Notes under the pieces: generated by a model
What the model saw: the letters and a program-made list of their open reading frames with translations, nothing else
What the model was told of the DNA's origin: nothing
Database searches by the model: none
In this document: one piece after another, positions 58,020-64,000 of the stretch
Position numbering within the stretch: the stretch's first letter is position 1
Layout: each line of letters starts with the position of its first letter
Source: Marinomonas posidonica IVIA-Po-181
Lineage (GTDB): Bacteria; Pseudomonadota; Gammaproteobacteria; Pseudomonadales; Marinomonadaceae
DNA length: 64,000 bases
Assembly (NCBI RefSeq): GCF_000214215.1
Contig: NC_015559.1
Coordinates: forward strand, 1,718,501 to 1,782,500
Direction: 5' to 3'
Made by a program: the position numbers and the translations under genes

Positions 58020-58360
58020 CCAAACAATTCCAAAACGTTTTCAGGTGGTCTGCCCAGCTTAGCTTGGTTGTTATGGACGACAATGGGGCGCTCGATAAGA
58101 CTTGGGTTGTTTAACATAGCCTGAATGCGTTCTTCATCTGAACTGTCTTTGTTCAATCCAAGCTCTTTGTATGCCGTTTCTTTCGTGCGCATCAGTTCAA
58201 TTGGTTGAATCTTCAGTTGAGCTATAAGCAGTTCAAGTTCTACCTTACTTAGAATGTCTTTTTGGTACAGTCGAATATCGGCCTGAATGCCGTTTTCTTC
58301 CAAAAGAGCTAAGGTTTGGCGGGACTTTGAACAGCGTGGGTTATGGTAGATGGTTGTCAT
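58016..58360 (-). CDS. arsC: ArsC-family arsenate reductase (glutaredoxin type)
   Basis: A 114-residue thioredoxin-fold protein. The catalytic cysteine is Cys10 in HNPRCSKSRQT, with the family residues in MRTKETAYKELGL and RPIVV that in E. coli ArsC bind oxyanion (arginines). It probably reduces arsenate with glutathione and glutaredoxin. No arsB or classical ars operon is nearby, so a wider oxidoreductase role is possible. Coupled to wrbA by a 4-base overlap. Confidence 0.88.
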   Translation of the reverse strand: MTTIYHNPRCSKSRQTLALLEENGIQADIRLYQKDILSKVELELLIAQLKIQPIELMRTKETAYKELGLNKDSSDEERIQAMLNNPSLIERPIVVHNNQAKLGRPPENVLELFG

Positions 58361-58388
58361 GTTTGTATCGCTTAATCTGGTTTAAAGA

Positions 58389-58417
58389 AAAAACGCCATT
58401 CAGGAGAATGGCGTTTT
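58389..58417. terminator. Terminator between arsC and proS
   Basis: AAAACGCCATT pairs with AATGGCGTTTT around CAGGAG; the minus strand continues into a T-rich run. It ends proS before the arsC-wrbA unit. Confidence 0.88.
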
Positions 58418-58422
58418 GCGGT

Positions 58423-60150
58423 TTAGTTCTTTGCAGACAGTATAAAGTTGCATGCTTGGTCAATAGCAATGTCTTGGTTTTCACCTTGAATGCGGTTCTT
58501 GTATTCGAAGGTGTTGTTCGCCAATCCTTTGTCACCTACGACAAAGCGGTGCGGAATGCCTAATAGCTCACAATCAGCAAATTTAACACCAGGGCGCTCT
58601 TTGCGATCATCCAAAAGTACGTCCAAACCTTTTGCTGTCAAGTCTTGGTAAAGCGTTTCGCAAGCTTCGCGAACGGCCTCTGATTTATCGTAATTCATTG
58701 CAACGATGGCCACATCAAAAGGCGCGATGCTCTCAGGCCATAAAATGCCTTTGTCATCAAAATTTTGCTCGATAGCGGCGGCAACGATACGAGACACTCC
58801 AATACCGTAACATCCCATGTGCATGATTTGCGCTTTGCCATTTTCATCTAGAACGCTAGCATTTAGGGCTTGGGCATATTGTTGGCCAAGTTGGAAAATA
58901 TGACCGACTTCGATACCGCGTTTAATGACAATGGAGCCTTGTCCATCAGGCGAAGGGTCGCCTTCGACAACGTTTCGCAAATCGGCTACTTCAAATTCTG
59001 GGCAATCTCGTTCCCAGTTAATGCCGGTAACATGGTAGTCGTCTTTGTTGGCACCGGCGCAAAAATCTGACATCACGGCAGCAGTTCGATCCGCGATAAT
59101 ACGAATGCCTTTTTCGGTCAGGCCTTGAGGTCCAATCGAGCCAGGGGCGCAGCCAATTTTGTTGATGATGTCGGCTTCACTTGCAAACTCAAAAGGCGAA
59201 ACAATGCCATTGAGTTTTTCAACTTTTAATTCGTTGATATTGTGGTCGCCACGTAATACGAGAGCAACAATGGTTTCTGATTCATTTTCATCCATGCCTT
59301 TTACAAGCATGGTTTTAACGGTTTGAGTAACATCCAATTTTAGGTATTCTGCCACCTTTGGGATGGTCTTGCAGTCAGGAGTGAAGACTTCTTCTAAAGA
59401 TTGTGTTGCTGTATCCGCGGTTTTTTTCAAGCAAATGGCTTCTGCCAGTTCAACGTTGGCGGCGAAGTCTGAGCTGTCGCTGAAGGCAATGTCATCTTCA
59501 CCGGAATCGGCTAGTACGTGGAATTCATGTGAGAATGCGCCGCCTATACTGCCTGTGTCCGCTCGGACTGGGCGATAATCTAATCCAATTCGGTCAAATA
59601 CATTGCAGTAAGCTTGATGCATTACATCATAGGTCTGTTGCAGTGATTCTGGATTTACGTGAAATGAATAGGCGTCTTTCATACTGAATTCACGAGAGCG
59701 CATTACGCCAAAACGAGGGCGTACTTCATCGCGGAACTTTGTTTGAATCTGGAAGAAGTTAATTGGCAGTTGTTTGTAGCTGGTTAATTCGTTACGCGCC
59801 AATTCGGTAATCACTTCCTCGTGAGTAGGGCCAACACAATAGTCTCGGTTATGGCGATCTGTTAAGCGCAACAGTTCAGGGCCATATTTCTGCCAACGAC
59901 CAGATTCTTGCCAAAGTTCGGCTGGCTGGACGCTTGGCATGATAACCTCTAATGCACCTGCCTTCTGCATTTCATCTCGGACAATGCTTTCTACTTTGCG
60001 AAATACTTTTACGCCGGTTGGGAGCCAGGTATAAAGACCTTTTGAAATCTGGCGAATCATGCCAGCTCGCACCATAAGTTGATGGCTTGTTACAACCGCA
60101 TCGGTTGGGGCGTCACGTAATGTGGAAAATAAATAGTTGCTAGCGCGCAT
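58423..60150 (-). CDS. proS: Prolyl-tRNA synthetase
   Basis: Class II aminoacyl-tRNA synthetase charging tRNA-Pro, 575 residues, the bacterial type. Motif 2 [21 protein letters not shown] is present in pieces, motif 3 near [17 protein letters not shown], and the editing domain (YbaK-like insertion, about 225-405) lies between them. The N-terminus [18 protein letters not shown] is typical. Own terminator; no operon partner. Confidence 0.97.
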   Translation of the reverse strand: MRASNYLFSTLRDAPTDAVVTSHQLMVRAGMIRQISKGLYTWLPTGVKVFRKVESIVRDEMQKAGALEVIMPSVQPAELWQESGRWQKYGPELLRLTDRHNRDYCVGPTHEEVITELARNELTSYKQLPINFFQIQTKFRDEVRPRFGVMRSREFSMKDAYSFHVNPESLQQTYDVMHQAYCNVFDRIGLDYRPVRADTGSIGGAFSHEFHVLADSGEDDIAFSDSSDFAANVELAEAICLKKTADTATQSLEEVFTPDCKTIPKVAEYLKLDVTQTVKTMLVKGMDENESETIVALVLRGDHNINELKVEKLNGIVSPFEFASEADIINKIGCAPGSIGPQGLTEKGIRIIADRTAAVMSDFCAGANKDDYHVTGINWERDCPEFEVADLRNVVEGDPSPDGQGSIVIKRGIEVGHIFQLGQQYAQALNASVLDENGKAQIMHMGCYGIGVSRIVAAAIEQNFDDKGILWPESIAPFDVAIVAMNYDKSEAVREACETLYQDLTAKGLDVLLDDRKERPGVKFADCELLGIPHRFVVGDKGLANNTFEYKNRIQGENQDIAIDQACNFILSAKN

Positions 60151-60185
60151 AGTGTTATTGGTTCTTTAATTGATTTAAGTGACGG

Positions 60186-61055
60186 TTAGCCCGCAAAGCG
60201 AGGCTCAACCTGTCCTGTTACGGACGTTTCTAGTGCAAAAATACCGCCAGCCTGCGGAAATGTTTGCAGTTCTTTTTCTGTTTGTGCAGCGCGACAAGTG
60301 CTGACATACAAGGTGCTCATGTTTGGTCCGCCAAAGGCCACCATAGTCGGATAAGTTGCTGGAACCGGGTGTTCTTCCAGAATCTCACCTGCCGGACTTA
60401 TTTTAACAACTCTTTGGCCTTGATATAAGGCCGACCAATAGTTTCCGTCAGTATCAACTGCAGCACCATCCGGTCGCCCGTTGCCATGAGGAAAGCGGAT
60501 AAACTCGCGTTTGTTGGTCGCTTCACCTGTTTCAATGTTGTAATCAAACTGATATACCACATGATTTGGTGTGTCCGAGTAGTACATGATGCTTTGATCT
60601 GGAGAAAAGGCTAAACCATTTGATGTCCAAGCGGCTTGATCCAGTACTTTTTGTTGGCCATGACTAAATTGATGAAGTGCACCTTTGAAGGCATCTTTTG
60701 GGGAATACATGGTGCCAGCTAAAAAGCGTCCTTTTGCGTCACAGCGTCCATCATTAAAACGAGTCGTCTGCTGGTCGTAATCCGCTTGCCAGTATGGCTT
60801 GAGTTCTGCGTTTAAGTTGTCAAATGTGTAAACGCCAGAGCGAAATGCTGCAATGAATCCACCGTCTTCGGCTAAAGAAAAACAACCGATTTCTTCACTG
60901 AATTTACGATTGTTGAGGGTTTTCGAATGTGTGTCGTAGGCGTATAGTACGAAGGAATCTATGTCGACAAAATACAGAGTTTGTGTGCGTTCATCCCAAC
61001 GTGGGCATTCTGCTAATTTTGCTTGTGCGTCCACAGCACATTGCATATCCGTCAT
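60186..61055 (-). CDS. SMP-30/gluconolactonase-like protein
   Basis: A six-bladed beta-propeller lactonase of 289 residues. The ATG at 61055 is chosen because GGAG lies 5 bases upstream and because the longer frame to 61199 would run into the divergent HIT gene. The metal-binding residues are placed as expected: Glu in LAECPRWD, Asn in TSNGLAFSPD and Asp in PDGAAVDTDGNYW. It also has RFNDGRCDAKGRF. Such enzymes hydrolyse sugar lactones; no sugar gene is nearby, so the substrate is open. Confidence 0.88.
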   Translation of the reverse strand: MTDMQCAVDAQAKLAECPRWDERTQTLYFVDIDSFVLYAYDTHSKTLNNRKFSEEIGCFSLAEDGGFIAAFRSGVYTFDNLNAELKPYWQADYDQQTTRFNDGRCDAKGRFLAGTMYSPKDAFKGALHQFSHGQQKVLDQAAWTSNGLAFSPDQSIMYYSDTPNHVVYQFDYNIETGEATNKREFIRFPHGNGRPDGAAVDTDGNYWSALYQGQRVVKISPAGEILEEHPVPATYPTMVAFGGPNMSTLYVSTCRAAQTEKELQTFPQAGGIFALETSVTGQVEPRFAG

Positions 61056-61141
61056 GGAAGCTCCGAGGTCACTGAGTGTTTTTAAAAATAGGGTGCTATA
61101 GTGCTTATGAATGAGTTTTTTGTAAATAGGAATGTGTAAAG

Positions 61142-61585
61142 ATGTTTCAGTTAGATCCGGTGTTGCGCCGTGATTCCATATTGGTGGGTAGTCTATCATT
61201 GTGTGAGTTACGTTTAATTAATGATGCTCAGTTTCCTTGGTTTATTTTGGTGCCAAGACGTAACAATATTACTGAAATTTATCAATTGCTTGATGAGGAT
61301 AGACAGCAGTTAATGGCAGAAAGTTGCCTGTTGGCGGAAACGTTACACGATGCTTTTACCGCAACTAAGCTAAATGTTGCCGCTTTGGGAAACCAAGTGT
61401 CGCAACTGCATCTTCATCATGTGGTGCGTTATGACACAGATGCGTGTTGGCCAGGGCCAATATGGGGAAAATTTGCAGCAGTTCCCTATACTGATAAGAA
61501 GTTGGCTGAAATTTTGCAAAAGGTACAAGTATTACTAAGTGATGATTTGCAGTTGCCTGGTGATGATGTGGATTTGTATTATTAA
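61142..61585 (+). CDS. HIT-domain nucleotide-binding protein
   Basis: A 147-residue histidine-triad family protein. The triad reads Q-L-H-L-H-H-V-V instead of HxHxHxx, so the first histidine is glutamine while the middle, catalytic histidine is kept. The downstream WPGPIWG is typical of the proteobacterial branch with this change. Members hydrolyse nucleotide phosphoramidates or dinucleotides. Divergent from the SMP-30 gene; the next gene begins 55 bases downstream. Confidence 0.85.
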   Translation: MFQLDPVLRRDSILVGSLSLCELRLINDAQFPWFILVPRRNNITEIYQLLDEDRQQLMAESCLLAETLHDAFTATKLNVAALGNQVSQLHLHHVVRYDTDACWPGPIWGKFAAVPYTDKKLAEILQKVQVLLSDDLQLPGDDVDLYY

Positions 61586-61640
61586 GCGATCGTTTTTGAT
61601 TTATCTTTGATTTGACTAAGCCCATTTGGAAGCCTGTTTT

Positions 61641-63302
61641 ATGAGCACGCGCAGAAGAAAGAAGGCCATACAGAAAGTGGTTAAACTACTGAATCTTGCT
61701 ACCTCTAGTAATTTAAGTGAGTCTAATCTGGCGTTACGCCATGCTGAGTCTTTGATTCGGCAATATGCTATTGCGCAGCGAGAGCTGCCAATATTGCAGC
61801 TGTGTGATCGATCTATGCTTTATAAAGTGAGTTGGGGTAATAGTGCGCCAAGGTTTGTGAAAGAGACTTCTCAAAGAGGAACACCGACCGATTCGGTTTA
61901 TCAGCGTCGTTTTAGTGAAAAGACCTCATCAGACCCTAGTCGAGCATACGAGTCCGTCAGAACCATTTTAGATGATATGGAAGAAATGGACGTAGGTTCT
62001 CATGAAGATCATCAGCCTAGTGCAAAAGAAGGCGACCGCAGGGAGTTTGAATCTGATCACCAGTCTATGGTGGTTGATCCGGCTTCAAGTGCTGATGCTC
62101 ACATTTTAGATGATCAGGATATGGATGATATGGCTGCTGAAAATATTGTTGATGATGTCGAAAGTTCTAGCGATCGGGTTGATGCAGAGAGTGCTTCATC
62201 AATGAATGGGTTTACCGATAATGTAATTGATGCGGCTCAGGCGTTTCGCCCAGCGCATGCCGATTTCGGTGAGGCGCTTAAAACACAATATTCGACCAGT
62301 GACCCAAGCGTGCCTTTTTCAGAAGACGACTATTGGTCTAGTGTGTATGAGAAATTAGCTGATTTTGATGAAGCAAAGGTTCAGTCTGAAATTGAGGATT
62401 TAGACACTCAGTTGTCTTTGGCTCAGGAAAATCTCCAGTTAAAGAAGCAGAAGCGTCATGAGCACGAGCAGGAAGAGGTGCTTGAACGTGCTGAAAGGGC
62501 TCGAATTGAGCGGAGTTTTGAAGAGGCCATTGAGCGTGCTTTCCAAGCCAGAGCCAAATCCTATGAGGCGTGGGAGGCAAGTTGTAATAATATTCGTATG
62601 GATCGACTAAGGGATGAGCAAGAAGCGATTCAAGGTTATGAGTCCGTTAGTCAGGCCCTAGAAAAGAATAAGGATGCCTTTCAGCAGCATTTGCAAAGAA
62701 AAGAAGATTATCGTGCCGCTAAAATTATGCATGAATTGCGTCGACAGTTAATGTTGTCTGTATCGACTGGCGATGATGCAAGTGCATCTTATGACAGAGT
62801 AATTGAGATCATGGAAGAAAATAGCCTGTCACTTAAGGATCTTGAATTCTCTGATATTAAGAATAAGAGTTTGTTTATTCGCTTGCTAGAGCGCGAATCG
62901 GCACTTATTTCAGATGTTCAAGAGCGAGAAGGTTACACAGAAGAGATGTTGGATAAATTCTTAACATCAAATTACAGTAAAAAAGAGTCAAAAGTGTCTG
63001 AAAATCCAGTTCAGCAGATTCAGCGTTTGTTAGTGGTGGCAAGTGAAGGCGGTCAATTTGAGACTCAGAAGAGCTTGGAGCAAGTGCTTTATTTGATGGA
63101 GTCAAATGATATCGGTGTTCGAGATATCGGTTATCAGTTCATCAAAAAATATTCCGTATTCATTCGTTTAATTAACTGGGAGGCAGAACAGATCGTGTCC
63201 TTGCCTGAGAGAGAGAAGTTCACTGCGAAAATTTTGGAAGAGTATATTCAGCATTCTGTGCAAAAACCAAGCTCGGCCAAAGAGCATAAAATAAACCAGT
63301 AA
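61641..63302 (+). CDS. DUF2786-like protein with duplicated C-terminal module
   Basis: About 553 residues, function unknown. The N-terminal 50 residues (KAIQKVVKLLNLATSSNLSE, then ALRHAESLIRQYAI) resemble the DUF2786 domain. Residues about 75-240 are acidic and low-complexity, about 250-370 a charged coiled coil (DLDTQLSLAQENLQLKKQ). The last 190 residues hold two copies of a module of about 75 residues: one ends FIRLLERESALISDVQERE, the other FIRLINWEAEQIVSLPERE. No signal peptide, membrane segment or catalytic motif. The ATG at 61641 is preferred to a TTG at 61626. It lies between a HIT gene and a fumarase gene, with no informative partner. Confidence 0.7.
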   Translation: MSTRRRKKAIQKVVKLLNLATSSNLSESNLALRHAESLIRQYAIAQRELPILQLCDRSMLYKVSWGNSAPRFVKETSQRGTPTDSVYQRRFSEKTSSDPSRAYESVRTILDDMEEMDVGSHEDHQPSAKEGDRREFESDHQSMVVDPASSADAHILDDQDMDDMAAENIVDDVESSSDRVDAESASSMNGFTDNVIDAAQAFRPAHADFGEALKTQYSTSDPSVPFSEDDYWSSVYEKLADFDEAKVQSEIEDLDTQLSLAQENLQLKKQKRHEHEQEEVLERAERARIERSFEEAIERAFQARAKSYEAWEASCNNIRMDRLRDEQEAIQGYESVSQALEKNKDAFQQHLQRKEDYRAAKIMHELRRQLMLSVSTGDDASASYDRVIEIMEENSLSLKDLEFSDIKNKSLFIRLLERESALISDVQEREGYTEEMLDKFLTSNYSKKESKVSENPVQQIQRLLVVASEGGQFETQKSLEQVLYLMESNDIGVRDIGYQFIKKYSVFIRLINWEAEQIVSLPEREKFTAKILEEYIQHSVQKPSSAKEHKINQ

Positions 63303-63441
63303 TCATTTCCGAATAGCCTCTTATTTGTGTCAATAATAAGAGGCATATCTTTCTAAAATCTTTTATAAAGCTTTCTTTGCTGCTCCGCATCTTTTAACAT
63401 TTCGATTTTGATTCATTCATAATACTCGGCAGGAGAGAAGC

Positions 63442-64000
63442 ATGAGCATTATTAAAGAAGATGATCTGATCGATAGCGTTGCAGACGCATTACAGTTTAT
63501 CTCTTACTACCATCCGTTAGATTTTGTTAATGCAGTTCATCAAGCATACGAACGTGAGGAGAGTCAGGCGGCAAAAGATGCGATGGCGCAGATCTTGATT
63601 AACTCTCGTATGTGTGCGGAAGGTAAGCGTCCAATGTGTCAGGATACTGGCATTGTCACGGTTTTTGTGAAAGTTGGCATGAACGTGCAGTGGGAAAGCA
63701 CAAAAAGTGTGACTGAGATGATAAATGAAGGTGTTCGTCGCGCCTACTTGCATCCTGATAATGTTTTGCGTGCTTCGATTTTAGCGGATCCAGCTGGTGC
63801 GCGTAAAAACACTAAAGATAACACGCCTGCTGTTATTCATATGGAAATTGTGCCTGGCGATAAGGTTGACGTTCATGTGGCTGCTAAAGGTGGTGGTTCT
63901 GAAAATAAATCCAAATTGGCCATGTTGAATCCATCGGATGATATTGTTGAGTGGGTTAAGAAAACCGTTCCGACAATGGGGGCGGGTTGGTGTCCACCGG
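63442..64000 (+). CDS. Fumarate hydratase class I, partial
   Basis: First 186 codons of an iron-sulfur fumarase, cut by the window end. It starts at ATG with AGGAG six bases upstream. The translation has RPMCQDTGIVTVFVKVG, VLRASILADP, KGGGSENKSKLAMLNPSDD and GAGWCPP; the cysteines in PMCQDTG and GWCPP are expected [4Fe-4S] ligands. The N-terminus resembles the fused alpha-beta type of pseudomonads and enterobacterial FumA/FumB. It hydrates fumarate to malate in the TCA cycle. The remaining beta half lies outside the window. Confidence 0.93.
   Translation, partial: MSIIKEDDLIDSVADALQFISYYHPLDFVNAVHQAYEREESQAAKDAMAQILINSRMCAEGKRPMCQDTGIVTVFVKVGMNVQWESTKSVTEMINEGVRRAYLHPDNVLRASILADPAGARKNTKDNTPAVIHMEIVPGDKVDVHVAAKGGGSENKSKLAMLNPSDDIVEWVKKTVPTMGAGWCPP

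Noticed and set aside
61056..61199. N-terminal extension of the SMP-30 gene
   Set aside because: It would overlap the divergent HIT gene and lacks a ribosome site; the ATG at 61055 has one.

Overview
The window looks like chromosome of a marine gammaproteobacterium of the Oceanospirillales, most likely Marinomonas or a close relative. This is inferred from gene order and protein character, not from a database search. The stretch fimV-truA-trpF-accD-folC-dedD-cvpA-purF-metZ follows the order known from Pseudomonas, except that trpB and trpA sit between trpF and accD. Almost everything is chromosomal housekeeping. I found no rRNA or tRNA gene, CRISPR array, prophage, integrase or recognisable insertion sequence.

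Layout. 1-2.2 kb: an AT-rich LysE-type exporter, a 518-base non-coding stretch holding a 96-base nested hairpin and short direct repeats, and a secreted esterase. 2.4-15.2 kb: an EAL-domain protein behind a possible Fur site, then the fimV-to-metZ block with overlapping genes (tRNA pseudouridylation, tryptophan, fatty acid, folate, purine and methionine synthesis). 15.3-19.6 kb: an RND pump and its adaptor on the minus strand. 19.9-26.9 kb: a tight four-gene run of uup, a DUF2760 protein and two divergent Hsp70 proteins, the second with a DUF3731-type tail. 26.9-37.1 kb: a secreted lipase, a periplasmic LigE-type DNA ligase with an alpha/beta hydrolase, a BigR-like repressor, xthA, gor, a lone PL2 pectate lyase, pepD and an odd [2Fe-2S] protein.

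37.1-44.3 kb: sbcD-sbcC and minC-minD-minE. 44.4-49.1 kb: a Fur-box-preceded dihaem peroxidase lipoprotein, a Tas-like aldo-keto reductase and an EF-G gene standing alone, probably a second copy. 49.2-57.4 kb: a CPA2 antiporter, a TIGR04211 SH3 protein and a sulfur/iron-sulfur neighbourhood (sulfite reductase, DUF934, nfuA, TauE/SafE, cysB) with a DAHP synthase inside it. 57.4-64 kb: the wrbA-arsC pair, proS, an SMP-30 family protein, a HIT protein, an undescribed DUF2786-like protein with a duplicated C-terminal module, and the start of a class I fumarase cut by the window edge.

No clearly new multi-gene system stands out. The best candidates for new biology are the uup-DUF2760-Hsp70-Hsp70 run, the duplicated-module protein at 61641-63302, the [2Fe-2S] protein with an apparently eroded reductase domain at 36298-37128, and the structured repeat region at 850-1070.
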